A DNA stretch of 64,000 bases, from contig NC_083599.1 of the NCBI RefSeq assembly GCF_020882245.1, positions 19,540,865 through 19,604,864 on the forward strand, read 5' to 3'. Positions 47,801 to 62,660 of this stretch are shown piece after piece. The stretch is from Rhopalosiphum padi (Eukaryota > Arthropoda > Insecta > Hemiptera > Aphididae). Position numbers and translations under genes: made by a program. Positions within the stretch are counted from its first letter, which is position 1. The number at the start of each line of letters is the position of its first letter. The notes below the pieces were generated by a model, which worked only from the letters and a program-made list of their open reading frames with translations, made no database searches and was not told the DNA's origin.

Positions 47801-50085
47801 CACTTTATAATGACTAAATGACTAATGATGTTGATTAATCATGAAAAATTATTTTATTTATTGTATCTTTAACATTTATTGAATATTGTTATTAATATAC
47901 TAATAAAATTATAGCGATTAAAATGGCTTTACAGGCCTACTAATAAACCCTATCATAACATGCCTATGAACGTGTCCATATCTGTAATCTGTTTTACAGT
48001 CTAACACTTCAACAATCCCTAACCAATCCCTGTTCTCTCGATGTTAATCTATATTTATTGACAAAATGGAAATTCAAATTACTACATTGTACTTAAATTA
48101 TTATCATTAACAATCTACTTTGACTACACGAGAGAACTGACATTTGTTTTTTTTATTATTGTTTAATATTATTTTAACAGTTTAATAAAATTAATTTATA
48201 AAGTATTTTTTATTTATATTTTTACTCTTAATTAAACAAATTCACATAAATTGACTATCGTAATATTTTGGTTAACTTAAAAAATGGATATTGTATACTT
48301 ATTAATTAAAAAAATTATTTTTATGTTGTTATATATCTATTGAAGCATTATAATGGTACCTATTTAGGTAACGTATAATGGATATTTTTATAACAAATCA
48401 TAATATATCAATACTATGAAAAATAATTTTATTTTTTTAGTTGTGATTATAATACAATATATTTTATAGTTGTATACAACGTTTAATATTAATCTTACAA
48501 ATTAATATGTTATGTTAAAACACATTTTATTACAGCATTGAATATTTAAATTGATTTTTCTTATATTTCAGTTTATTGAGTCTAACACTCTTACAATATA
48601 ATATAAAGTTTAAAATTACATTAAATTTATTTTGTCAAAAAAATTAGTTTTTAAAATAAAACAAATTAATTATTTGTCTTAGGTTGTAATGTAATAAGTA
48701 ATGGGATAAAAAAAAAAACCCCCTTAGTTTTATATGGGCGATTTGTAAGCAATGCACATTAAATCAATCTAATATTCTCTAACTGTAAATAATAATAAAA
48801 AAAGTCATTACAGTCGAAACTATAAAAAAGATTATTATAACATAATATTATGATAAAATCGTATAACTATAGATGCTTGTTTTCTTTCTGTTTAATTTTC
48901 ATATTTCATTATATTTATCACTTTGATTAAACTACTCAGAACTTACTCAACAGTTTCTTTCTGGTTGATGCATAATCATAAAATTATTATTTTAGAACCA
49001 AATAGCACATAATTCCTCTTCTCTTTCTACTTTATAAGTGTTTTGTATTATTTGTAAAGTAAATATGTATAACTATTTTTAAATAGTTAAAAGATAAAAA
49101 TTTAAATAGTTATTACTATTGTGACTAATTCTCGTACTAATTTTAATTGCAATTTTTAAAACTTCTATAAATTTTTATTTGAACATAAGAAATTGTTAGT
49201 TTTAATGATTTTAATTTAATTTTAATGATCGTATATTATTCTTATCATTATATAATGATAAGTGCCTATTACAAACTATACCTACATTAACATAATAATA
49301 CATTTTTAGAAATACTTATTTATAATATTATTTAATTATACACTTTTTGATATAAAGAGTTAAATACCTTACATTCTACCTACATAATTTATTTATCATA
49401 ATAATGCCTATAATAATAATTTATATATATTATAATATAGTTACCTCTATCATAATTTTTGGTTATAGATTTAAAATATGTAAATCTAAAATTTAAATCT
49501 ATAATACTTGTCATAGAAAAATATATAATTTATTATGTGCACAATAATATTATTATCGTTTGTATTATTTTTCCACCTTAAATAATATTAATTTCAAAAT
49601 ATACAGCAATTATATTAACAAAGAGAAAATATAATATATTACACAGAACAAAATAAAAACAAATATTTTTTAAAAATAATAAAATACTTGTGCAGTGTAC
49701 TTACTATTCAGAAGGGACGGTATGTAGTGATGGCCAAGTACAGAATAGGACACTAGCGGCACTATGTGAAGCGTTTTATATGCACCACTGGCCCCTGCGC
49801 CATGGAAGAGACTTTGTAAATTCGTGTTCTCTCCCTCACACCCACTGACACACCCATCTCACCCCGCATAAAATCTTATGATTCATTTGCATGTATCTAT
49901 ATTACATACGTTTTTATTTTAATCCATAAGTTTCAAAAAAATATATAATGTTATAGTTTATTTATTTATTTATTTGTTTGTTCTTTATTCTTGCACTTTC
50001 TAAAACAATCAATTGAATGCCAATTACGGTGAAAATAGAATACCATATATTGCGTGTATATATGGTCGACTATCGTGTTCTATAC
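44900..50085. other. AT-rich non-coding stretch with one GC-rich island
   Basis: No gene recognised. An island at about 49705-49885 is strikingly GC-richer than its surroundings (ACTAGCGGCAC, CCACTGGCCCCTGCGCC). It may be a transposon or other repeat fragment; no ends or frames could be defined. Confidence 0.45.
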
Positions 50086-50155
50086 ATGGCGAATAAACAA
50101 CCCAAGTTCTGCTTTCTAGTCATCGCATGTATAGCTATTTTAATTTCTATTGTAG
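50086..50155 (+). CDS. Candidate first exon encoding a signal peptide
   Basis: ATG at 50086 opens 23 codons, Met-Ala-Asn-Lys-Gln-Pro-Lys followed by a hydrophobic run FCFLVIACIAILISIV, then a donor GTAG followed by GTATTC at 50156 in phase 1. A basic n-region plus hydrophobic core is what a secretory signal looks like, and GTGTATATATGG about 30 bases upstream could serve as a TATA box. The ATG context (T at -3) is not strong. Hydrophobic frames arise easily in AT-rich DNA, so this stays a candidate. Confidence 0.28.
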
Positions 50156-52970
50156 GTATTCATCTCTATTGGATTCTTGTAGTATTTTAATGTATAGACC
50201 AGTAGTTTGTTAGAAAATAATGCTTGTTAATAATACTTTTATTTTTTTTTTGAAAATTATAGAATGATTCTTGTAGTAAGTTCTTGTATACTAATGTATT
50301 TCGTATAATTTTTATAATAATGGATACCTAATTGTAGTTTTTTGATATTATGTGTTAAATTATAACAGTTATAATTGTATACATATTTATGGTACAAATC
50401 AATAAGAGTTCGAAGAGATTTGGAAACTATTAATCTGGATAATTATTTATGTATGAAATACGCACCATTAACTTCAGTGCTCGTTCAAAGGTCATTTTAA
50501 ATATATAAGTATATTTTAAGTAGGAACCATCTACATTTTTCTGAAGATAGATTGTCAATATATATATATATATACTACCTATATACTTAATTTCACATTT
50601 AATTGGTAAACATATAATAAATTGATAGGTAGGTAAATTTTAGACAGTTTTTTTTCACAGGTTTTTTAATTGGAAACTTAATACAGTTTAATTACTTTTT
50701 TTAAATAAGAAAAACTTTTTTTACTTTTTTCACATTTTAAGTGCTTTTTCTATTATTTATATTACCTCAAATTCCAAACCCTATACTTTAGTAATAAAGA
50801 TAATAATAGTACATTATTTATTTAGTGTTTGAAGTCTGAAATATTTCAAAAAAACGTTAAATTTTATAAATATTTATGATATTAATGAATTAAATGAAAA
50901 TAAAATAAAGATTTTTAATTCTATTGTAGTAAATATTCTATATTTCTGTAAGATATTGAATCATTTAAACATTTTTGTAATTTTTTTTATGTCAATTCAA
51001 GTAACTTTAAATACTTCACATTTTATATTTTACGAAATTTTCAAATACTATTTATCTATTTATATTATATAAATTACATATCATGTAATTTTACTAGGTA
51101 TAATACGGAAAATAAGATAATCATTTATCATAATATACTATTTCAATTTTAAATTCTAAGCGAAGCCGGTTTTTTTAATACTCTAAAGCTGAATAAGAAT
51201 TATCGAAAACATAGTGAAATTTACTGCGTATTTTTTACTTTATGCTTTACATAATATGTAACAAATTTTACATAAATATTCAAACATTTAGCGTACTCGT
51301 TACTATAACTAATTCGATTTTAATTATTTTTTTGTGAAATGTACCTACTATAATTATATAAACATACAAGTTCATTTTTGAGAATAGTAATTATATAAAT
51401 CATCGTTAATTATATGTTTTATATATAAGTGAAATAATTTTCTTAAAAATGAAACTAGATTATAAAGAATTTTAAAATTTAATTTTTCTTACCAGATTTA
51501 ATTTATAATATTTCCAGATTGAATGATCTACAAATTTAATAGACAATTAATACTATATAATATGTAATTGTTATAACTAGATCAAGGGCTCTCAAGTACA
51601 CAATTCATTTTACAACGTTCGTGATAAAATAATCAAAGTTTTTAGTGCATATTTTGATAGTTTATAAAATATAAATATTTTTCAAAAATCAAGGTCAAAG
51701 TCATATTAAACTGTATCTAAAGACGATAGAAAATAATTTTTATCTTAATGGTCAGTGAGTTAATTATTTTAGATCTATATTGGGTGTATTATTTATTTTT
51801 ATACATATAAAAACATAAACAATTGAAAAAAAGAAAATAATTAAAATAAAGAAAATATTTAAAGAAAAAATGTAATTTTTTAATGTAATATGGGTGAACA
51901 ATTTTTTTTTAGGGCATATTAAGTGCATATTTTTAGTTTTAAACGTCTTATCTTTAACTTATAACTAAACCTCAAACATCATATAACGGTCAACATTGCA
52001 TTTAGGTACATATTAAATGAATTTAAAGTATTTTGTAAATATGTTTATTTTTATATTTAGATATATAAGTAATGATGTAATTTTTTGAGAACTATTTGAA
52101 TCAAATTTATATCGTTATGTGTTAGAACATGGAATTGAATACATATTAATTATATTTTATCCATGTATATTTATCGGTGATACCTAAAAGCACAAATTCG
52201 TTTTGCGCTTTAGTAGCTTGATAGAGTAGGATAAAAGCAAAAAAATAAATTAAATTACCTAATACAATATAGTATCCGTTGGCCGTTACACTATAAGTTT
52301 AGTTAAAAATTCGACACTCGTTATGTTTAATTCTCAAATAAATAATGTATTTATACTTCAAAAACAACAGAGATGAAGGATGAAGTTCATTTGAAGTCTG
52401 AATATTTAATTAGTGTTATTATATTGTATTTTACGAATTTAAAAAAAAAATCCAGATTGGACTACTAATAAAATCTATGAGCTTTAAATTTGTAAGTTTT
52501 GTTGTAAGGTATTTATTATACTTATAAATTTAAAATAACTAAAAACACTTATTTTTTTTTTAATTCATTTTAATATCACTGTAAAAACTCAATTAACAAT
52601 GATTATAATATTTTAATAATATACAATTTAATTTTTTAAATTTATTTGCGCTTCTGGGTTGTTAATGGTTAATTTGTTTTTCACCTATTGGATATTTATT
52701 TGTGCGTTTTTGGATTGCGTTTGGACTATATTTTACTCTTTTAGGCTACAGTATAATATATTTTACTAGTATTAAAATTATAAACTGAAATTCATATAAT
52801 TGTGATATACCGATAGTTTTTTGTAGTTGGGAAGAATTTTATTCTAATAAAAATGTTTAAACCCTATTTTAATTCTTAAAAAAGTTTTCTTCGAACACTT
52901 TTTATTTATTTATAACAATTATTTAAGTTTTGAGTAATTAATATTTTAATACTAAATCTCCATATTTTAG
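50156..52970 (+). other. Possible intron / non-coding
   Basis: Would be the intron of the candidate two-exon gene. Other open segments after AG occur (for example after 52366), so the exon pairing is not unique. Confidence 0.25.
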
Positions 52971-53203
52971 CTGATGACATTTGTATTTATTTGACATTTT
53001 TGAGTTTGGAGCAAACAGAAAACATCATTATATTTAAATATATAATATTATGTCAATTTTGTAACACGCATCCTATATGGTATATAGATTTATCCTCAGC
53101 CTTATTACGTCATGCATACTCATATGTGGGTGGTAATATTATATCCAATCATATTAACGTATTACTTACACAACAACTGAGCTTACCAAGTACATTGATT
53201 TAA
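52971..53203 (+). CDS. Candidate second exon of the secreted protein
   Basis: Preceded by AATCTCCATATTTTAG and open from 52971 to a TAA at 53201-53203 in the phase that fits the exon at 50086-50155. The joined product would be about 101 residues, with the junction reading SIV-A-DDICIYL, giving a plausible signal-peptidase site after Ala. It holds Cys residues in CQFCN and a YVGG stretch, but no family is recognised. No convincing poly(A) signal follows. It may be chance, or the true partner exon may be another. Confidence 0.25.
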
Positions 53204-56200
53204 ACATTTAGGTAGGTATATGATAAATTATAAATAATAATTTTTTAATATTCTTTTAGTTCTTACAAAGTTAAAATTAAGTTATATTATACGCAGCAGA
53301 GTGATTCGCAAAGTAATCCTATTTTTCACAGTTTATTCAAATTCTGATTTTGGGAATTTTCAACTAAAGTTATCGACCGTATTTTCAATTATTTAGATTT
53401 TAAGCATTGAAGGATTGTCCAGTAATAATACCCACTTCATATTTTTAAATGAAAATCACTCTTTTTTTTTTGCAAATTGTTAAGCCAATCATTTTTTTTG
53501 AGATTAATGATGAATAGGTATAAATTTAAATTTGAATAAGTAGTTATTGATTTATTTACCTTTCCATACTAAGAAATAAGGATGATAAGTCTATACTTTA
53601 TAATAATAGATTTAGTATTAATATTAATTGCTATTAATAATCTATTATTTTTAAAAATTGTCTGAGTCAAAAAATCTAGATTCAATATTTAATTAATATT
53701 TATTCTATATTTTTTTGTAAAACCGTCTTTAAGGACTATTGCGCATAAAATTTGATAACTCAGAAACATATTTTTTGAATTATGATTTTAAAACATTAAA
53801 ATTTAAAAAAAATCATCTTCTTAACAATTTAAAGTAAAAAAGATCAGTTCTCATATAAAAAAAAAGAAATTTGTATCATCACAAAACACTATTTAAGCAG
53901 TAAAGAAAATATCTAAAAGATGGTACTTGATTAAACTCAAAAATTCTAAAAATCTCAATTTTGGATACATTTTGTATAACAGGAAAAATGAAGATTGAGA
54001 ATCTTGGAGAACCACGTTGTTTTATAATTTGGTACCTATATCATGTATTATAATAAGTATAATATAATATACTAAATAGTATAAATTATTATTAAATTAT
54101 TTTGTTGTATATATAGTATTAGTTTCAATTGCCTCAATTTTAGCATTTGATATGTATTATTACAGTCAATAATTATAAAAAAATATTTAATACAATTTTA
54201 AATTAAGAATTTTGTTTTTAATATTTATTATAACATAATAATATGTTTTAAAAATTATTTACTTTTTTAAAAAATATCGAATACTATGACTTAATATAAT
54301 TTAAATTGAATATAAATATCACTCCATAGAGCTTAATTATCTAAGTACACATCTAACAATTGTAAGCTAATAACAATGTAGTTGATGCTGAATCAATAAA
54401 AAATAAAAATAATATAATATGTTTTAATGTTTATTATATTATACAAATGAATACTCTTATAATATATTCAGTGCTCTTTACCATATTATAGTATCTAGAA
54501 ATCATGATATTTGAAAGTATACAAAATTTAATCTTAAATGTATTACGTTGTGTTAATACTCAATATTATCTTTTATTTTAAACTTTTATGAAATAATTGT
54601 TTAGTAGCTTCATATGCATAATTTGTATATATTGTGATTAGTAATTACATGCATGTTGTAAGGTTAAAAATAAAACAAAGTGTGTATTTAAAGTTTTTAC
54701 ACATTAAAAGCGCAATACGCATGTATATACATTGTACGCGCACTACTTTTATACAAAACCACAGAAATATATTCTTCAATTATAGGTATACCTACCATTA
54801 TGCGAAATTCGCCCATTTTTGTGTTGATAATTTTTGGTTAAATGTATAGAACACTCAGATTTCCCACTTCACCCGTAACATTAATATTCCAGAATGAGCA
54901 TTGTTAATTATAAATAGGTACGTGTTTAAAATTATTGAAAGGCATTTTTGTTAGTGTCTACCCACTCTAAGTTTAATTTTAACTTTAAATTCATAATTTT
55001 GAAACTTAATTTAGGAAACTTTTTTTTTTTTAAAACTCTTACTAATACTTAATAGTAATACTATACTATATATTATATACTTGTATTACTCTCACGTATA
55101 ATATGTTTATATAGGTATCGATATATTTACAATTTCTCTCGCTACTTAAAAATATGGAATATCTAAACTAGTTACTAAAATATATAAATAAAATGATGTT
55201 ATTAGGTATATATTAGGTATTATATACCTAATAGCAATTCGTTTGTAAAATATCGTATATATCCTATCACTGATAATATTGTATTAAAAATATTTTATTA
55301 GAATTAATAATATAATAAAAAAATCTTATTTCATTCTTCGTAATACCACTATTACTGTTTCTATTGTTTTACTAAAAAAAAAAAATTAAATATAATCACT
55401 GTCCAACCAATAACATAACCGTACAAATATTTTTTATTAAATTGCACGTAATCTGGAATTATTAATGGCATTTTAGTTTTCAACATCTTCGAAATTTCTA
55501 GGTATAAACTATAGATATTAGCATTGATTTAATTTATAAATATAATACTAAATCAATGATAATAGGTATATAAGTTATCATTAAATATTAAAATTGCGGA
55601 ACAGATATATACGAAGTAGGGACTAATTAACTATAATATTATTATCTTCACAAAATCATATTAATTGCACAAGTTTGACATTATATTAATTTTTATTGAC
55701 TTTTGATATCGGTAAATTATGCATTATTTTTATACAAAGTTTTCATAACTGATCATGATGTGAGTGAAATTATTATTCGTAAGGTCTTGAAACTTTTTGT
55801 CATTACTCATTCCCTGCGTATATTAATTTATTAGAAATGTATGCACGGTGAAGTTTTCAAAATACTCATATTAATTTTAAGATATTTATATCATGGATTT
55901 ATTCACAGAGTTCAGCAAAATTTTAGCATTGACTTATAAGTTAATATCAGCAAGTAATATTAGTTGAAAGTAATAAAAAAAAATGCTCACCAATCAAGTT
56001 AGCATCGTAAGATTAAATAGAAAATTGTTTAATGTTAATACTGATAATTATTTTTTGTATTTTTATTCAAGTAAATTAAAAAGATTCGACGCAAAACCTT
56101 AAAATTAACAAATCAGTAAAAAAGAAACGCATCAATTACAAAAAAAAAAGCTTGCTGTAAATGTTTGTAATAAAAAAAATATATGATGTATAAGTCATTT

Positions 56201-59200
56201 AAGAACTCAATTCACTTTCTCGTGTAATGAAATTAATATCATCCGAGAATGTAGAGAAACTAGTTTGTTCATGTAGAATATCAATGGTATTGAATGATGT
56301 AATTTTTGAAAAATATGACAATTTAAAATTTTTTTCTATAAAGTATATGAGATTACCAATATTTACTAGCCATTTGTTAAATAATATACTATAATAAGAT
56401 AAAAATTACATAAAAATTAGATGACGGTTTTATCGATAAAATAATAAATCATTAGAAATACTGGATCGAAAATGGAGCTTGCGTTGACTTTATCTTTAAA
56501 TTTAAATATCCACAGTAAAAAATATTAGTACCAAAATATTCTATTATTTTTTTTTTCGTAATTAATTATTAAAGAAATGTGTATATTGATTTTTACAAAA
56601 AATTCTTAAATCCAACTTTGAGAGTGGTTTTAGGTAGAAAATTGGATTAGTTTGGAACTTTAAGATATCAAAAGTAAAATTAATTCAAAATGTACCTACT
56701 TATTTTATATAATTGGCAAAAACTAACAAGATATAGCGAAAAAATAATAATATCTACGTAACACCAAGTTTTAACTGTTTATTGAAACATTCACCAAACA
56801 TTTATAATACCATCGTCGTGTAATAATTTAATAAATATTTTAATACCTTTTAAGTTAACTATAGATAGTTTAAATGTTTGACTATCTTTAGCTATTTTTC
56901 GATTTAAGTTGATATAATTCTTGCTTTTATGTCAAAAATCTTGAATATTTAATACAAATATCTTCATAAGTTATTTTGTAATAATTAAAAATAATTATAG
57001 TGTTTATATTCAAATCTTATCAAAATTCGTCAAAATCACAACAATGAATTGAAAATTATTTTGTAGTTGAAAATGTATGAAATTTTTTTAATTTGATAAT
57101 TAAGGCTTACAAATTAAATATATTAAATACTTATAGGATATCAAAGATATCAAAAATAAATTAGTATAAATTATCAATTTTTTAAATGAATCAAAATTGT
57201 ATTTCTAATGTAAAACGTAGATTTTCCTTAAACAAATTTTAACACAATTCAAAACATATAAATTATAGAAAGAAACTTGAATCATTAAACAATTTTCAAT
57301 TAATATTATTTTATAATGTTCTACACTCGATGACGTTTTCTCAAAAAAAAAATATACCTATATACTGTGTCCCATGAGGATTTATCCATTACGATATCTT
57401 CTAAAAAATGGAGATATCACAATTGTGTTTTTTTAAGACTCGTGAGACTGCGCATCACATTAAATGCTTATATTATACATAAATGAATACAGTTTGTAAT
57501 TGTATTTATTTTAATAAAAATAAAAATATTTAAACTTACGATTGAATGAGTTGTAGACCAATATTTTACGGAGTACCAATAAGTGAAATTTAATGCACGT
57601 ATTTAGAAGAGTTTAAGCCCCAACTTTTTTTTTATAAGCTTTATTATTATTTTATATAAATATAATTTAACTCATGTTATAGAATTTAAAATAAGTTTCT
57701 TAAATATAATATTTTCATGCATTATTATAGATTAGGTTTTATTATTAATTATAATTTATATTATTAAAAAATTTAAATATGTGTATAAATGTATATTACA
57801 ATTACCCATGTTTATAATAAGTACAGTGTGCACTTTAATGTTTTAGTTTCAATTAAGTATTTGGGATCACTTAGTCTAGGGGCTAAATACACTCAAATAT
57901 TAATACACTATCCCTTAGCTCCATCAACTGAGGTAGCTTTAACTATGCCACTACGATAGTACGATAATATAAACTTTATATATATAAACTATAATGTGGA
58001 TCAATAAAATCATGTAATTAAATTGTACACATAAAAGTATATTCTTTAGACTATGAAATTAAAAATGCACCTATATGTTGTTTTTTAAAAAAGTAAAAAA
58101 TAAAAAGTACAAACAATGTAAAAAAAATATTTACGTAAATTTTAATACTTTTTGAGATGTCTAATCATAACTAATAAAAAAAATACTAGTTGCCAAACTT
58201 GTTAAAATTATTAATATAGGTTTCTCTGCATGGAAAATATTTCTAAAATAATAATTGGAGATATATAATCCACTCATACACAAATATATAATTGGGTTTA
58301 GTTGATGCTTCAAGGAAAAAAAATAATAAATAAATATAGCACCTGCTATTGATAATCGGGACAGCTTCTTACCACACAGATGATGTGCCCTTTCTTCCGC
58401 CCGTCTAGTCCTATCTTATTGTTCTTTATTCACCAGAATCTTCTTCGCCATATTGTGGAAGATCCTAAACGGCTATTCTACTTCTATTTGATAAAAAAAT
58501 CCTTATGTTCATATTAATGTCAAAATAAGAAATGTCTTATTGTCATTCTTATTTACTGACAGATCAATTAAGACTCAGAAGTACTGAATATCGGGGACAT
58601 TAGGAAACAACGTTACCTGACGAGTGACGACCCAAATATACGAAACTCAACGCCAATAGAACAAGTACCCGAGTTCATTTTATTCCATTTCAATGCTTGT
58701 GATTTTTAAACAAGCGTAATATCATTAATATCATATACAAAATATATACATCCGAAATTAATATGTATTATACTTACATATACCTATATTCTTGATATAA
58801 ATTTATCTTTGATCTTTTATTTTTTACCTAGTTAAATTGTTTGCTCATGTGACGTACCTATTTTTTTTTTTTTTTTTACATTTAATAGAAATATATAAAA
58901 TCTGTAAAGCAATTTACAATAAGCATATGAACGCTATATATGCTTGAATGCTTATTGAGGCGAATAGCTATTCAGCAGTGGCACTAAACTGATACTTATT
59001 TTAAATGATATAATCTAACAATCTTGCAAAATACAGTTGTGTTTTAAAATACTTAATGATTCAAATAAAATGATTTTCTTCAATACACGTGTATGCGATG
59101 TTTTATTACAATAGTAATGAAAGTGTTAAAGAATGCTGAATAATATTGAGACGTGAGAACCTATAGTCAGATGTCCAATAGATGGTTAAATGGTTATAGG

Positions 59201-61553
59201 TATTGTATATTTGTTTCAATAAATCTGCCAACAGTATGAAAGAACCTCAACATATTTTTTGATGGTAAAAATGTTATAGAAGTCATTGTAGTTAAAACTA
59301 TACGAGTACCTATATAGTCTACATTATAACTGAAACAGAACGTGAGAATATGTTTGTTTGATTACAATTTATATTCTCATCTTACCTGTGAACTATTGAC
59401 TGTACAAGGAAGAATAAGGGGATCATATTCTATTTTTTTATTTTAACTGTGTATGATTAAAATAATGTATATGTATAAATATATATAAACCAAATCTATA
59501 CGATTTTGATAGGTATATACATAAATGTATATCATTCAGTCAACGAATTGTAAAATGTTAAGAACGCCGATGAAGAGCTATAAGTATAATATATAAAATC
59601 TTATAAAATTCAAGTTGTGTATATTATTATAGTATATATTTAAGACTAAAATTATTATTTCATTATGATAAAATAAGCCATGTGATTTAACACAAAATAA
59701 TTAATCAGCTCGTATATTTATCAACTTTTTGAAGTTATTCGATTCATCTTATATTTAAAATTTCAAAAATCAGTTTAACTTTATTATAGATACTTATAAT
59801 GAGTTTCTAATCAGCTAGAAAGCTAAATCATTTAAATTCTAAAAAAATGTATATATTTTTTTTTGTGTGTGTCTAACATCATCTGTAAAAGCAGTAAAAA
59901 TGCATCATTCAACAAGTCTAGAGATCGTTTCTAGTATAAGATTGAATCTTTTTAGTACTCAAGGAGTATAAATTTAAAACTACAATATTTTTCAAATTAA
60001 TCTGAAAAAACGAAATGAAATAATCTACTTTCAAACTTAGATTGTATGTAATCGATGTTATATTTTCATTGTTATACTTATAATTTAAAAATATTAATTT
60101 AAGAAACTTAAAACATTCAGCAATTACTCTAAGTATCACTTTTATGCAAAATTATATTTTAAAAATATTTGACATATTTATTTTAAAATATTTATAGACA
60201 TTTGATAGGTTTATTTTATTGTTTATCTGTGTTTATAAATAAAGTGTCAATTTAAGTTTTTATATTTTGTCGAAAAATATGAAAATGTCATAATCCCTTA
60301 TCATAAGTTGTTTTTATAATAATTAAAAAATATCAAAAAAACATATGCATGTTTGTTTTTTTTACACATTTCAAGTTCAAATTTTTATGAAACTAATTTT
60401 TATTTATCTTTTCTTCTTTTTTTTACTTAAAATATAATAAATTGAATTAGATAATAGTTGAAAGAATAAATATAAGGAGATTTTATGTGGATTTTAATTC
60501 AATAAATAATTTAATATTTGATTTGTCATCTTAATTCCAAAGTTCAGTAGAAAATTTAAAAACTTATTTATTATATTTGCTAAAATTCGGAAAAATTGGG
60601 TTTAAATTCGTTCCAATTTTGTTGCATAATAAATGAGTCTCCACAGACGAGCTTCAGTTATTTCTAGGTGGTTTATATGAGCGATGAATGAAAAAGAAGT
60701 ATACTGTAAATTGTAATACACGTTATATACTAATATTATATAAATTATAAAATGTATAGGTCTATTATAATATTATATAATGAATAGCCCAAAAGTAGGT
60801 TGCCTGTCGAGACACTTAAAAACCATAATGTCAAATAAATCTATTCTGTATGTTGAAAATCGATTTGTTTGATTAACTGTTTTGAAACTGATCAGCAAAA
60901 ATCAACGATACATTTTTATATATATCAAAAATAAATATTTATTATGAACCTGAATGCTATACGAGTATTTATTTATGATTATATCTTAAAATATTATTTT
61001 AATAGAATATTAAAAGTATTTCCAATATTTGTAAAGTATTTGCCAAATAAACAAATTAAATAAATATTTTCATTAATAAGTAAATGTTTTTATCGATATA
61101 AATAAAAACAATTATTTTTATAGAAGTTCATATTATTAAAACAAAGTAATTGATTGATGGCTGATGAAAATGTCTAGTAATTAGTGATATATTTACCTAT
61201 ATTATACATATCACTCAGGTAAAATTAAAAGTATATCTATCTATTTTGAATACTATTTAGCTATCTTTATAACTAGTTAATTTTAATTTAAATACTAAAG
61301 TATCTGGAAGTATACGAATAGGTAAATATCATGAAATAAAAATGTATAATAAAACTAAAAATTTTATTCTTCTTCTATTTTTTATACAAATACGAATTCT
61401 TTGTTTTAAAATATTATATTGCACATATATTGAATAAATTAGATTGATTTGCTGTCTGTTTTAAGTAATAGATGCAATAATTAAATTGGATTAGAGAAGA
61501 AAAAAGTGACAGGAAGTTCAATTAGCCATTATTGTTAATCTAAAAATGTATAT
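53204..61553. other. AT-rich non-coding stretch
   Basis: No supported gene. Frames at 54634 (+) and 59918 (-) are AT-driven. Less AT-rich patches at 57360-57460 and 58370-58680 have no frame or element boundary I trust. A run of about 18 T lies near 58860. Confidence 0.5.
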
Positions 61554-61555
61554 TA

Positions 61556-62257
61556 CAGTAGACGTCTCTTATAAGACTCACGGATATAAGGTTCAGAATC
61601 GTCTGGAACGGTCCGGACGTATGAAAATACATTTAAAAAAATTGGTTATAAGACTCAAATTTCGTAAAATAAATAGTAGAAAAGAAACTTTTTTGGTTAT
61701 AATTTAGAAATAAATTGGAAATGAAAAATTAAATAATATTCATGTTGATTATTTCTAGTTTCTGTTGGTATACCTTATAACGTATATTAAATTTTATCGC
61801 AGATAAAAGTTCACATTTATAGCAACGATTTTTGTTATTATAGTGAGGTATATGATTATCTGGCGGCTGCACAGTTATCGTAATTATGGGTATATAAATA
61901 CACATACGTACACATAAACTAAATAAAAAACAAACTAAAATTACAAATTTTTTTCAAAAATTATTTTTCAAAATAAATAATAATTAATACATTATACATA
62001 CATCCTTTATAATTTTTTATTAATGTATAATTTTTATATTTTTATATGTAATATTTACCTATTATAATTTTAGTATTTTTATCAGGATTATTAAATTTAT
62101 TCAATAATAAGTATGTAATAAGTATTAAAATTAAAGCAAAATATGTAGTAAAATAAAATGTATAAATACCTACGTAATTAATTTTTTTTTCCACTTCACC
62201 TATAAAATTTATTCGGTTTAAGACTCACTTTGTGCTGGTCCCAAAGTGAGTCCACTG
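61556..62257. mobile_element. TA-inserting MITE (702 bp), CAGTRGAC ends
   Basis: Left end CAGTAGACGTCTCTTATAAG preceded by TA; right end complement CAGTGGACTCACTTTGGGAC followed by TA. The terminal CAGTRGAC is shared. TAAGACTCA recurs at both ends and near 61645. A perfect 11-bp hairpin (GACTCACTTTG with CAAAGTGAGTC, 62222-62252, 9-base loop) sits at the right end. The CAGT termini and TA duplication suggest a pogo/Tigger-type origin. No transposase seen. Confidence 0.7.
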
Positions 62258-62311
62258 TATATGTACATAAGTAGTAGTAAGGTATCCATATTTGAAATGT
62301 TTAAATAAATA

Positions 62312-62350
62312 CAGTTGAACCTCCGTTAAATACCCTCTATTATTAATACT
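62312..62350. mobile_element. Possible pogo/Tigger-like left end fragment
   Basis: TA followed by CAGTTGAACCTCCGTTAAATAC, the style of a Tigger-like terminus, lying between two other CAGT elements. No right end found. Confidence 0.35.
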
Positions 62351-62660
62351 AAATTGATAAAAAAAAAATTAATACTAATTGACGTATCCGAACGTCATAA
62401 GCATTGTAGCGCTCATGTAAGTATTCATGTATCATATATTTTATATTCGAGTACAGATTATTTTACCAAGCATTCTCACTCCCATTTTTCTTGAATTTAT
62501 CTCAAATTTTGATTTATTTTACAAGCACCCACAGTAGATTACAGTAGATGAAAATAATTATAAAAATTTTAAATTAGTATAAAAACTGTTGATAAATTAA
62601 ACCAGAATGCAGAAATACCTTACCTTTACCTTAGTAAACAAGAACACATGAGATAAAATA

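Noticed and set aside
58610..58700. Minus-strand CGTCAG|GTAACG donor with an ATG-started frame before it
   Set aside because: The ATG frame has no signal peptide or homology; the hydrophobic alternative frame has an upstream stop and no Met.
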